Positions 1 through 6,669 of a DNA stretch of 64,000 bases are shown one piece after another. Source of the stretch: Paenibacillus glacialis (lineage in GTDB: Bacteria > Bacillota > Bacilli > Paenibacillales > Paenibacillaceae); contig NZ_LVJH01000025.1 of NCBI RefSeq assembly GCF_001637205.1, positions 118,886 to 182,885 on the forward strand. The letters run 5' to 3'. The notes under the pieces were generated by a model. That model was not told the DNA's origin. It worked only from the letters and a program-made list of their open reading frames with translations, and made no database searches. How positions within the stretch are numbered: position 1 is the stretch's first letter; each line of letters starts with the position of its first letter. The position numbers and the translations under genes were made by a program.

Positions 1-148
1 TTCTGGATGCCAAAGCTTATTGTTATTCCCACCCTATCATCCCCTTATTTACAGTTATACAGTTTTACATTCAATAAATATTATCCATTTTCCTGCTTTC
101 TTTAACATTATCAATGTAACCCTCCAAAAAAATATATTAATATATTTT

Positions 149-170
149 ATGTAAAATGATGCAAAGTGAG
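149..170 (+). repeat. direct repeat copy 1, candidate operator
   Basis: The motif begins ATGTAAAATGATG and ends AAAGTGAG. It matches 19 of 22 bases with a second copy at 233-254. The start-to-start distance is 84 bp, close to eight helical turns, so both copies would face the same side of the DNA. A regulator-binding role is inferred. Confidence 0.5.
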
Positions 171-232
171 ATATATTGTATTAAAAATATAAATTTTTAC
201 AAAAAAAAGATATTCCCAGAAACAAGAATTTA

Positions 233-254
233 ATGTAATATGATGTAAAGTAAG
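233..254 (+). repeat. direct repeat copy 2, candidate operator
   Basis: This is the second copy of the 22-bp motif, beginning ATGTAATATGATG and ending AAAGTAAG. It lies about 130 bp before the first start codon of the peptide operon. It could be an activator or repressor site; no known regulator site is recognised. Confidence 0.5.
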
Positions 255-363
255 TGGTAATCTTACATATTCGTTTAAAAATCAGATTGACGTGTTCAAA
301 TCTCTTTAAGATGTATGAAAAATGAAAGGGGTTTCTCGAATTCACAGCATTGGAGGAAATAGA

Positions 364-858
364 ATGGAGATTGAACGACCGCACGATAATCACAGGAGAT
401 TCTTAAAGCAATTTTCAGAAGAATATAAGTTAGGAACGTACTTCCCCGAAAATTTGATTTTACTTGCTAAATCGGAGCCTACCTCATTCCAATGGCTCAG
501 AAGCACAGAATATGGTTCTGTCGTCTTCTTAATGAGCGCTCATTGCTCAGCTTGCCATATGGGGCCGATTCAAGAGTTTGTTGAGAATTTCAGAGCTTTT
601 AATTATTGTGTTTTATTCGAAGGAAGCGATGAAGTAGTTGAGATGCAGCGCGAAGTTTATGATATAGACATTCCATTTTACATATCTGACCCAATCAAAC
701 TACAGAATCAGTTACATGTTGGTGTTATTCCATTTGCACTAGTTTTAAATAGGATTGGACAAGTGGTTGGTGCTGGTATTTTTAACGACTATGAGAAACT
801 GAAGCGGCTAGCAAACCCATTGATCCAAGTGTATGAGAATAGCCTTATAAAACAATGA
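364..858 (+). CDS. thioredoxin-like protein (CSAC), first gene of peptide operon
   Basis: This is a 164-residue protein with a thioredoxin-type active site, Cys61-Ser-Ala-Cys64, directly after a beta-strand (SVVFLMSAH). A VIPF segment further on corresponds to the cis-proline loop of the fold. There is no signal peptide or membrane helix, so it is predicted to be cytosolic or peripheral. The start is taken at ATG 364 because GGAGG at 352-356 is well spaced; an ATG at 322 has no such site. The stop overlaps the exporter start (ATGA), indicating translational coupling. I infer a role in forming, reducing or isomerising disulfides of the Cys-rich peptide encoded at 3145. TlpA/MauD-like proteins are the closest family I recognise; exact orthology is unknown. 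Confidence 0.75.
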   Translation: MEIERPHDNHRRFLKQFSEEYKLGTYFPENLILLAKSEPTSFQWLRSTEYGSVVFLMSAHCSACHMGPIQEFVENFRAFNYCVLFEGSDEVVEMQREVYDIDIPFYISDPIKLQNQLHVGVIPFALVLNRIGQVVGAGIFNDYEKLKRLANPLIQVYENSLIKQ

Positions 859-2624
859 AATCATTTAAACACACGATGAAATATGCCGGTCAAGCTTTTA
901 ATAAGGTTTATTGCTTCAATAAACCTATCGTTTGGCTGTCAATATTTACATCACTAGTTCTCGCGTTCCAATCGAATGTAAATATCTTCTTTAGTAAATG
1001 GATTGTTGATCAACTATCGACCAAGAATTTGTACTGGCTCTTAGGAGGTATCGTCTTATTCATTTTGTTTCAAACTACGAGGCTTTTAATTGAATCATAT
1101 TCTACTCTTAAAATTAGACGAATGCAGATGTCATTCTCAGTACATTGTGAAAACGAATTGGTTAACCTTGTAGCTAAAACGGAATTGGTGAATAAAGAAC
1201 ATCCCCAATATACAGGTGATTTCTCTTATTGGTCTTTTATTAATAGTAAATATATGGATTCTTACACTACCTTGACTCAACTAATCAAGCAATGTTTGAT
1301 TGCTTCGATAAGTTTAACCTATCTGTTGTATTCTCATCTTTATATAGGTTTATTAGCACTATGTGTTGGTGTTTTAAAAGGGATCTACGACCTTCAGGCT
1401 GTTCGGCAAAGAGTAACGATTAATGAACAATTGACAAGACAATCACGAGGGTATTTTTACTATTTTGATTTATTGACCAGTTCTCAGACACAGAAAGAAA
1501 TAACGGTGTTTCAATTAGTTTCTTATTTCCGACAAAAATGGATGAGTAAGAAGGATGAGGCAAATACGTTATCGATGCAGCTTGAAAAGTTGAATCTTAA
1601 AAGACAAGCATCTGGTGAATTGCTTTCCATAATAAGCTCAGGGGTTGTTATAGTAATTACTGCACTACTAATTATTAAGGGCAATCTTACCATAGGGGAT
1701 TATGTGGCTATTACAATGGCACTAAGTATGACTGAAGGAAATATTACGATGATGTTTGTATCAATGGCAAGGCTAGCGGAGAATGCGGCTCATCTAGAGA
1801 GAATCCATGAAATAGAAACAAATGTGCATGCTGCTACTCAAGAGTCTAGGCAAATTATGCCGAAGCCTTTCAGTTTTCAAGATAAACTAGAAATCCGTAA
1901 TCTCACTTTTCGATATCCCAATCGGGAAGAGCCTGCTCTTATGAATATTTCCGGGGAGATTCGAAAGGGTGAGATGATTGCGATTCTAGGGGGGAACGGT
2001 TCTGGTAAGTCAACTCTTATTAAGCTATTGGTAGGTCTGTATCTAAGTGAAAGAGATTCTATCTTTTATGATGGTGTATGTGTTCATGAACTTGATCGTG
2101 TTGATATGTGGAATAAAACAAGTGTTGTCTTTCAAGATTTTATTAAGTACATGACTGATGTACGTGATAACATAGCAGTCGGTAATGTGGCTGAAGTAAA
2201 TAATACTGATAAATTGTATTCAGCTCTGGAAAAAGTAGGGCTATCAAACGCATTCAAAAACGGATTAGAAACCAAGTTAGGAATGTTAGAAGACAATGCG
2301 GTCAATTTATCGGGTGGACAGTGGCAGAGATTAGCGTTATCACGAGTATTTATCTCCGATAATCATGAACTAGTTGTATTTGACGAGCCTACCTCCGCTC
2401 TTGATCCAGTGGGCGAAGTTAGTATTATGAATGAAATACTCGATCATTGTCATGGTAAAACTGTGCTTATGGTATCTCATCGGGTAGGGATAGCACGGAG
2501 GGCAGATCGCATCTTTGTTATGGATGGCGGACGACTTGTTGAGTCTGGAAAGCATGAGGATCTTCTTAACATAAATGGACTCTATCATGAAATGTGGTAT
2601 CAACAAAAACAGTGGTACGACTAA
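855..2624 (+). CDS. ABC exporter, fused membrane and ATPase domains
   Basis: This is a 589-residue half-transporter that presumably acts as a homodimer in the membrane. The N-terminal ~320 residues hold several hydrophobic helices. The C-terminal ATPase domain has Walker A GGNGSGKST (about residues 379-387), signature LSGGQ (about 485-489), Walker B LVVFDEPTSALDP and the switch histidine in SHR. It lacks an N-terminal C39 peptidase domain, so it would not cleave a double-glycine leader; that fits a substrate without a leader. Its position between two thioredoxin-like genes and just before the Cys-rich peptide gene makes that peptide the likely substrate (inference). It resembles MsbA/multidrug-type and lantibiotic-type exporters without a peptidase. 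Confidence 0.85.
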   Translation: MKSFKHTMKYAGQAFNKVYCFNKPIVWLSIFTSLVLAFQSNVNIFFSKWIVDQLSTKNLYWLLGGIVLFILFQTTRLLIESYSTLKIRRMQMSFSVHCENELVNLVAKTELVNKEHPQYTGDFSYWSFINSKYMDSYTTLTQLIKQCLIASISLTYLLYSHLYIGLLALCVGVLKGIYDLQAVRQRVTINEQLTRQSRGYFYYFDLLTSSQTQKEITVFQLVSYFRQKWMSKKDEANTLSMQLEKLNLKRQASGELLSIISSGVVIVITALLIIKGNLTIGDYVAITMALSMTEGNITMMFVSMARLAENAAHLERIHEIETNVHAATQESRQIMPKPFSFQDKLEIRNLTFRYPNREEPALMNISGEIRKGEMIAILGGNGSGKSTLIKLLVGLYLSERDSIFYDGVCVHELDRVDMWNKTSVVFQDFIKYMTDVRDNIAVGNVAEVNNTDKLYSALEKVGLSNAFKNGLETKLGMLEDNAVNLSGGQWQRLALSRVFISDNHELVVFDEPTSALDPVGEVSIMNEILDHCHGKTVLMVSHRVGIARRADRIFVMDGGRLVESGKHEDLLNINGLYHEMWYQQKQWYD

Positions 2625-2649
2625 AGTTGTAAAAGGAGGGCGACGGAAA

Positions 2650-3108
2650 ATGTCGTTGAATCATAAGACAGGAAAATCTTCTGATAGTGGGCCATTAATT
2701 GGTTCTATACTGCCTGACGTACCAACCGAATGTAAAGTTGTTGGAACTTTAACGGAAACTGAACTTACAATGCCCAGAGTAGTACTGTTTGTCTCAATGC
2801 ACTGTGTACATTGTATTGATCTTCTCCCACATATTGAACAAATGACTAAAAAATATACGTCTTGTTCATTTGTACTCTTCTCTACTGGTGATGAAGAGGA
2901 TCATAAAAGCATGATTGACTATTTTAGATGGGATTTTCCTGTGTATTCGCTGGATCAGAGTGATATGGAAGCGCATTATTCAGTTACTTATCTACCCTTT
3001 ATGATTCTCACAGACGAGTCTGGAAAAGTGATCACCAAAGGGGTTGTTTATAACTTTGAAGAATTTGATAGGATCATGAAAGATAATATTTACAACCCGT
3101 CTGCATAA
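2650..3108 (+). CDS. thioredoxin-like protein (CVHC)
   Basis: This is a 152-residue protein with active site Cys52-Val-His-Cys55 after the strand RVVLFVSMH, and a cis-proline-like YLPF segment. Its layout parallels the protein at 364-858, and the two look like divergent paralogues. The start at ATG 2650 is chosen because AAAGGAGGG lies at about 2632-2640; the reading frame continues upstream into the exporter gene but without a better site. No signal peptide is visible. It sits directly before the Cys-rich peptide gene. A peptide-specific thiol oxidoreductase is the natural inference. The Val-His dipeptide between the cysteines is of the kind seen in oxidising DsbA-like proteins, but that does not prove the direction of the reaction. 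Confidence 0.75.
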   Translation: MSLNHKTGKSSDSGPLIGSILPDVPTECKVVGTLTETELTMPRVVLFVSMHCVHCIDLLPHIEQMTKKYTSCSFVLFSTGDEEDHKSMIDYFRWDFPVYSLDQSDMEAHYSVTYLPFMILTDESGKVITKGVVYNFEEFDRIMKDNIYNPSA

Positions 3109-3144
3109 TTTTTTTAATCTTTTATTGAAAGGAGGTGAAAAATC

Positions 3145-3324
3145 ATGACTTGCACTGATCCAAAATGCCAAATTGTATTATCTAACGAAACATATTGCTA
3201 TTCTTCCATTTGTACATCTGGTGGTAATACTTATTCAAAAACAATGGGATCCACGAAGATACTCGGATGTGAAGACGGAAGTACTGTTCCATGTAATCAA
3301 ACAAAAGTTGGCTGCTGCTACTAG
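3145..3324 (+). CDS. 59-residue eight-cysteine peptide, bacteriocin-like candidate
   Basis: This small gene has an ideal ribosome site (AAGGAGGTG at about 3129-3137) before ATG 3145 and ends at TAG 3322-3324. The 59-residue product has cysteines at 3, 8, 18, 23, 42, 50, 57 and 58. It is rich in Ser, Thr and Gly and has about four Lys and four acidic residues. There is no hydrophobic signal, no double-glycine leader and no membrane segment. The last third follows C-x7-C-x6-C-C with a Gly three residues after the first Cys. As I recall, that resembles the C-terminal half of laterosporulin, a leaderless, disulfide-bonded, defensin-like class IId bacteriocin of Brevibacillus. The flanking exporter and thioredoxin-like genes support an exported disulfide-rich peptide. 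Toxin, signal or surface peptide are all possible. The longer overlapping reading frame from 3173 is rejected as the gene here. Confidence 0.75.
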   Translation: MTCTDPKCQIVLSNETYCYSSICTSGGNTYSKTMGSTKILGCEDGSTVPCNQTKVGCCY

Positions 3325-3332
3325 CATAATTG

Positions 3333-3356
3333 GAGGAGGGGGATTAATCCCTCTTC
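3333..3356 (+). terminator. attenuator-like hairpin after peptide gene
   Basis: GAGGAGGG pairs with CCCTCTTC across an 8-nt loop (eight pairs, one G-U), followed by the T-rich stretch CTTTTTACTATTT. It lies 9 nt after the peptide stop. Partial termination here would give more peptide mRNA than mRNA for the downstream membrane genes, a common arrangement in bacteriocin operons. Confidence 0.6.
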
Positions 3357-3391
3357 TCTTTTTACTATTTACAGTGAAAGGAGAATGCTAT

Positions 3392-3799
3392 TTGAACGTT
3401 CAACTTATCGTTTGCGACCAAATTATAAATAATGAGGAATTGAGAGGTCATGAGTTGGGAAGAGTGTTAAATCATATAACGATTCCCGTTCTACCTTACG
3501 TTCTGGAATTACATATATTATTAAAAATGTTTAATATACCTAAAGACAGGGCTGTGGATACCCATTTTCTACTCACGAATCACCAAGGGGAAGAAATAGG
3601 CAGAACATCAACGACAGTTCTTAGAAACTATAGAGCAGATGACCAAATTTCAGGTGTAGATAAAGATTTTGTTATTACGCCTGTAATTGTAGAAACTGGA
3701 ATGATTAATATCAGATGCTTTGTTGACGAGAAGGAAGAGGCTTGGTATCCGTTAACGGTTCGTTTGCAGGAAGAGAAGCTCAAAACGGAGGTGAATTAA
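3392..3799 (+). CDS. small protein of unknown function, DUF6941-like
   Basis: This is a 135-residue protein. The start is placed at TTG 3392 because GAAAGGAG at about 3376-3383 is well spaced; the frame is open further upstream, but that part overlaps the peptide gene in another frame. It begins with a strand (VQLIVCDQI) and has an alternating beta pattern without membrane segments, as in an all-beta domain. The opening and length resemble the DUF6941 family as I remember it, but this is a weak match. Its position between the peptide gene and the MauE-like gene suggests a role in the same system, for example peptide binding, immunity or a chaperone; no function is shown. Confidence 0.55.
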   Translation: MNVQLIVCDQIINNEELRGHELGRVLNHITIPVLPYVLELHILLKMFNIPKDRAVDTHFLLTNHQGEEIGRTSTTVLRNYRADDQISGVDKDFVITPVIVETGMINIRCFVDEKEEAWYPLTVRLQEEKLKTEVN

Positions 3800-4302
3800 A
3801 TATAAATGCTACAATTACTTATATTCTTGATTTGACAATTGCCGTATTATTCTTTATACCTTTTTACATGAAGTTGAGAAGTTATGAAGGTTTTAAATTG
3901 GAGATATATTCTTATGGGGTGCTATCGCCTTCGCTTCTTTCTTTGGGGGCAACTATAGTATTAATAGTGGAGTTATTATTGTTTTTCTTTTTTGCGACTG
4001 GTTTAGCTAACGGTATAAAACATTTGATGGGTATTGGGTTACTTGTTGTCTTTACATTTCTAACCTGGAGAAAGAAAAGAATTACTGGTCTTGAAACTTG
4101 TGCTTGCTATGGATCTATCAGTTTTCTGAATCGGTTTCCTATTTATAGAAACCTTGTTCTTATTACTCTTTTGTTAATTGATTTTACTTTCTATAGAGAA
4201 ATCAGGGATTTTTACCATAGTATCCTTTTGATCTTTTTTGTTATGGCACTATCTTTTTCAATCGAAATTGTGAAGCTTTTGTGGGAAAGAAACGAGGCAT
4301 GA
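3742..4302 (+). CDS. MauE/DoxX-like membrane redox protein
   Basis: This is a membrane protein of up to 186 residues with four to five hydrophobic helices and a Cys120-Ala-Cys122-Tyr-Gly motif, the CxC-(F/Y)-G signature I associate with MauE-type proteins. Those proteins pass electrons or oxidising power across the membrane to MauD/TlpA-type thioredoxins. Its presence with two CxxC proteins and an exported eight-Cys peptide suggests a dedicated disulfide relay (inference). The start is uncertain. TTG 3742 overlaps the previous gene by 58 nt and adds a polar tail. A near-perfect ribosome site GGAGGTG at 3787-3793 instead points to position 3802, where the in-frame codon is ATA, a very rare start. 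Confidence 0.65.
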   Translation: MVSVNGSFAGREAQNGGELNINATITYILDLTIAVLFFIPFYMKLRSYEGFKLEIYSYGVLSPSLLSLGATIVLIVELLLFFFFATGLANGIKHLMGIGLLVVFTFLTWRKKRITGLETCACYGSISFLNRFPIYRNLVLITLLLIDFTFYREIRDFYHSILLIFFVMALSFSIEIVKLLWERNEA

Positions 4303-4784
4303 TGATGGATATTCTATTTTTCGTTGGTACAATGCTATGGTTTACTTTAAGCACAATAATGCTATTTCGAATAAGGAGGAGGGAGTATCGAGAAATTCAA
4401 GAGCAAATTAAACAGATTAAAAAATTAGTGAATGAATCAAATCCTTTGATCTTATTTTTGGATTATAGGTCACCTGACTTTAAAGAAATAGATGCTTTAT
4501 TAGAATTGGAACTCCCTTCAAGAATAACTATTGTTTTTTACGCGCCGGAATGGTTGATTGTAGCCAAAAGAAAAAGGTGGGCAAAACACTGTGTTTTGAG
4601 CTCAACCCAAGTCATAAATCTTCCAGATAGGGGAGACTTGACTTTTATTGCCCAGGATAAAAACGGTAAATACAAAATATTTAATGATGTATCGGGTTTT
4701 ATAAGATTTTTTATTCAACAAAAGACTCAAGAGAAAAAAACGTTGGAAAAGCTTCTTCCAACAGAGAGAGGAGTAACAAAGTAG
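4299..4784 (+). CDS. membrane-anchored thioredoxin-fold-like protein without cysteine pair
   Basis: This is a protein of about 161 residues with one N-terminal membrane helix (MDILFFVGTMLWFTLSTIMLF), a basic stretch, then a soluble part. The soluble part contains a strand (LILFLDYRSPDF) placed where a thioredoxin active site would be, but there is no CxxC. It resembles the soluble part of MauD/TlpA-type proteins that have lost catalysis; this is inference from pattern only. Several starts are possible: GTG 4281 and ATG 4299, 4302 or 4305. The stop of the MauE-like gene overlaps ATG 4299, suggesting coupling. It could hold the peptide or scaffold the relay, or be an immunity protein. Confidence 0.55.
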   Translation: MMMDILFFVGTMLWFTLSTIMLFRIRRREYREIQEQIKQIKKLVNESNPLILFLDYRSPDFKEIDALLELELPSRITIVFYAPEWLIVAKRKRWAKHCVLSSTQVINLPDRGDLTFIAQDKNGKYKIFNDVSGFIRFFIQQKTQEKKTLEKLLPTERGVTK

Positions 4785-4814
4785 TAAGTTAAAATATAAA
4801 TATGATGTAATAGT

Positions 4815-4836
4815 GATTATAAAAAAAACTATAATC
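4815..4836 (+). promoter_or_regulatory. TATAAT box just before HTH gene; AT hairpin
   Basis: A perfect TATAAT lies at 4830-4835, only 11 nt before ATG 4847, and forms one arm of a 7-bp AT-only inverted repeat (GATTATA/TATAATC). If it is a -10 element, the transcript would begin within a few bases of the start codon. No good -35 element is visible. Confidence 0.4.
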
Positions 4837-4846
4837 CAAGCAGATC

Positions 4847-5197
4847 ATGGTCCGTAAATACCGGTCACAAAAGTGCTTGTTTTGCGGCCCGATGGAGGAT
4901 TTAATCTACTTTCGTAAGAAGCTTGTATGTTCTTCCTGTCTTGCGGAATTTCAAGCATGCTATGAATCTAAACTTACAGTACATAATCCCGAAGTGGTTG
5001 CAACCTTAGAAACCGTGGACGGTTTTAATTTACGTTTAAATGAAATAACGCGTAAAAAAGGAAGAAATGAAAAAGTATCATGGGGAAACTTAGTTGAAGT
5101 GATGGAAGCCTGTCCGGATGCTTCGCAAAAGGAATGGGCGAAGCTACTGGGAGTTTCCCAAGGCAGAGTGAGCCGAATGATTCGAAAGCACAAATAA
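4847..5197 (+). CDS. small zinc-ribbon and helix-turn-helix protein
   Basis: This is a 116-residue protein. The N-terminus has CLFC and CSSC pairs (roughly residues 10-33) typical of a zinc ribbon. The C-terminal ~40 residues form a helix-turn-helix of the resolvase or sigma-region-4 type (EWAKLLGVSQGRVSRMIRK). A DNA-binding regulator or accessory protein of a mobile element is plausible. There is no Shine-Dalgarno sequence before ATG 4847, but a TATAAT box lies 11 nt upstream, so the mRNA may be leaderless. A strong terminator follows. Its C-terminus resembles the small protein at 6460-6603. It could also control the neighbouring peptide operon, which is inference only. Confidence 0.55.
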   Translation: MVRKYRSQKCLFCGPMEDLIYFRKKLVCSSCLAEFQACYESKLTVHNPEVVATLETVDGFNLRLNEITRKKGRNEKVSWGNLVEVMEACPDASQKEWAKLLGVSQGRVSRMIRKHK

Positions 5198-5230
5198 CAC
5201 TTAATAGGATGTCTAGGGTTTGCATGGTCA

Positions 5231-5272
5231 AAAGAAAGCCAAGGGCGCGTAAATTCGCTCTTGGCTTTCTTT
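5231..5272. terminator. strong hairpin terminator
   Basis: AAGAAAGCCAAGGGCG pairs with CGCTCTTGGCTTTCTT around a short loop. A-tracts and T-tracts on both sides make it usable in both directions. It follows the helix-turn-helix gene ending at 5197. Confidence 0.8.
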
Positions 5273-5316
5273 AGCAGCTGTCCGATACTATCAGTATATC
5301 TACTTATCTTGGAATT

Positions 5317-5469
5317 ATGCATAAAAGAGCTAGAATAAACCAAATAACGATCGATCTTCCAGAAGAAAATCATTGTTCGTTTTTTAGTTGCTTTGCTCAC
5401 ATGCTCCAAAAGTCGTCTTGTTTAATGGATTTAATCTTTGAGGCCACAGTGCTTGTCTTTTTGAGTTAA
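5317..5469 (+). CDS. 50-residue open frame, possible remnant
   Basis: An ATG at 5317 opens a 50-codon frame whose product contains ITIDLPEENHC and a hydrophobic end. There is no good ribosome site. The segment reads like a piece of a coding sequence, perhaps from a mobile-element gene, but I do not recognise it. It lies in a decayed stretch between two helix-turn-helix genes. Confidence 0.2.
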   Translation: MHKRARINQITIDLPEENHCSFFSCFAHMLQKSSCLMDLIFEATVLVFLS

Positions 5470-5550
5470 TATAGATGTTCGTATGGTTTATTTAAACAAA
5501 AAACCAAAGCTGTCAATATGACTGCTGTGGAAGTTCCAGTTGAGATTGAA

Positions 5551-5659
5551 TTAGTTAATTCTTACTCCATCTAAAGTATATACAAACCCATCCTCTCTAT
5601 CTACCGGAACAAAGATAGTATCCGGGCATGCTTTTTTCGTTCTCGTTTGTAAATTCCTA
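5551..5659 (-). pseudogene. possible coding remnant on minus strand
   Basis: About 36 codons are open on the minus strand, ending at a stop at 5551-5553. They include KKACPDTIFVPVDREDG and end in GVRIN. The text looks protein-like, but there is no start codon or ribosome site and the frame is closed just upstream. I treat it as a possible 3' remnant of an unidentified gene. Confidence 0.2.
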
Positions 5660-5753
5660 GAATTACTTTAACAAACTGGTACGCCAAATTCCTTGCGGTT
5701 ACTTTTGAGCGAACTATGTTCGTACACTTGTTGTTCTTATTCTATAGGTTCAA

Positions 5754-5795
5754 ATGACGCCTCCTATTTTTCAACTAAAACGAGGAGGCGCTATT
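5754..5795. terminator. hairpin in decayed region
   Basis: CGCCTCCT and AGGAGGCG pair around an AT-rich loop of about 20 nt, followed by CTATTTCTCTT. It is possibly a terminator left from the lost gene on either side. Confidence 0.4.
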
Positions 5796-6020
5796 TCTCT
5801 TCTGAAATTATTTAAAATTCTAACAAAACAAATCGAATATTTCTGATGACTTCCAAAACGCATGGCTGCGGAAAAGATGCGAATATTCGAAATGCTGGCC
5901 TAACAGCTGCTGAACAAAAAGCTTTCCTTCAGGCTTGTATTGATAATACAAATAGTTGAACGTGTCCTTTATTAACTAAACATGGGCTTACAGTAGTAAA
6001 ATTGCGGTTGCATCAGATCA

Positions 6021-6358
6021 AAAAAACGATTCGAGGGAGAGTACTTGCTGACCGGAATCATTCGTTGCCCTGAATGCGGTGCACTGAGCTACACCCTAAG
6101 TCAAAGCTGGAATTAGAGCTGCGGGACGATCAAGCGGAGACCATTTCTTACGAACTTGTACGTTCCTTAATCGAAAGGCTTGATCACTTGCTTCAGCAGG
6201 CTCCTTTTCCGCAGCTAAAGACGTTGTTACATTTAGTTGTTAAGAAAATTATATTAGACGATAAGCGCCAAGTCCAGGATGTAGAGCTCATTTTCAATGA
6301 GGAGACTGAAAAGTATTGCCCCTTCTGCCGAATCAATGGCGGAAGGGCTCAAACATAA
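6021..6358 (+). pseudogene. broken serine recombinase, C-terminal part
   Basis: In one frame, about 6024-6114, the text reads GEYLLTGIIRCPECGALSY and then stops. That is the zinc beta-ribbon of large serine recombinases. Directly after, in a frame shifted by one base (to 6358), it continues with a helical, charged stretch (ELVRSLIERLDHLLQQ) and ends in CPFC, matching the C-terminal coiled coil and tail of the same kind of protein. The catalytic resolvase domain is missing. This is a frameshifted 3' remnant of a mobile-element integrase. Confidence 0.6.
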
Positions 6359-6459
6359 GCTCATTATTACTATCTGACATGGTCTATGCTAATAGCAGGA
6401 TTTCCAACAAAATTTATTCATTCTCTATCGAACAATCTGACATTGGTGAAACAAGGACA

Positions 6460-6603
6460 ATGTCTACTTATGACCAACTAGACAAAAAATCTGACTATAA
6501 AGACGAGGTGAAGCGGTTAAGAGAGCAAGGTCTTAAACAAAAGGGAATTGCTCTTCGATTGGGGATATCGCAACCTTTGGTTTCAAAACTACTAAAGGAG
6601 TAA
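6460..6603 (+). CDS. small helix-turn-helix protein
   Basis: ATG 6460 opens a 47-residue product ending in GIALRLGISQPLVSKLLKE, a clear helix-turn-helix. The frame is open further upstream (from 6316), but that part overlaps the recombinase remnant. The ribosome site is weak (AAGGAC). It resembles the C-terminus of the protein at 4847-5197 and may be a fragment of a related gene separated by insertion of the recombinase. Confidence 0.35.
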   Translation: MSTYDQLDKKSDYKDEVKRLREQGLKQKGIALRLGISQPLVSKLLKE

Positions 6604-6669
6604 TTACCTGCCATTTTTGCAGAGTCAAAAACTCCCTTAGAAAGGTATTTAAATACTCAAAATTTCGTC

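Larger units (their letters stand above)
1..363. other. AT-rich upstream region of peptide operon
   Basis: No gene is supported here. The stretch is very AT-rich and carries two near-identical 22-bp direct repeats, listed separately. A possible -35 element TTGACG lies at about 287-292, but I see no convincing -10 at 17 bp from it. The start of the operon's first gene is set by the Shine-Dalgarno GGAGG at 352-356. Confidence 0.5.

Noticed and set aside
3145..3324. Idea that the peptide is a lanthipeptide, sactipeptide or glycocin precursor
   Set aside because: No modification enzyme (LanB/C/M, radical SAM, S-glycosyltransferase) and no leader are present; only redox and export genes are linked.
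3173..3391. Upstream extension of the reading frame that contains the gene at 3392-3799
   Set aside because: It overlaps the eight-Cys peptide gene in another frame, and the good ribosome site belongs to TTG 3392; its own upstream starts have none.
4960..5409. 149-codon minus-strand open frame
   Set aside because: It is a shadow of the zinc-ribbon helix-turn-helix gene and crosses a strong terminator.
6316..6459. Upstream part of the frame containing the small helix-turn-helix gene
   Set aside because: It overlaps the recombinase remnant and has no start with a ribosome site; the gene is taken from ATG 6460.
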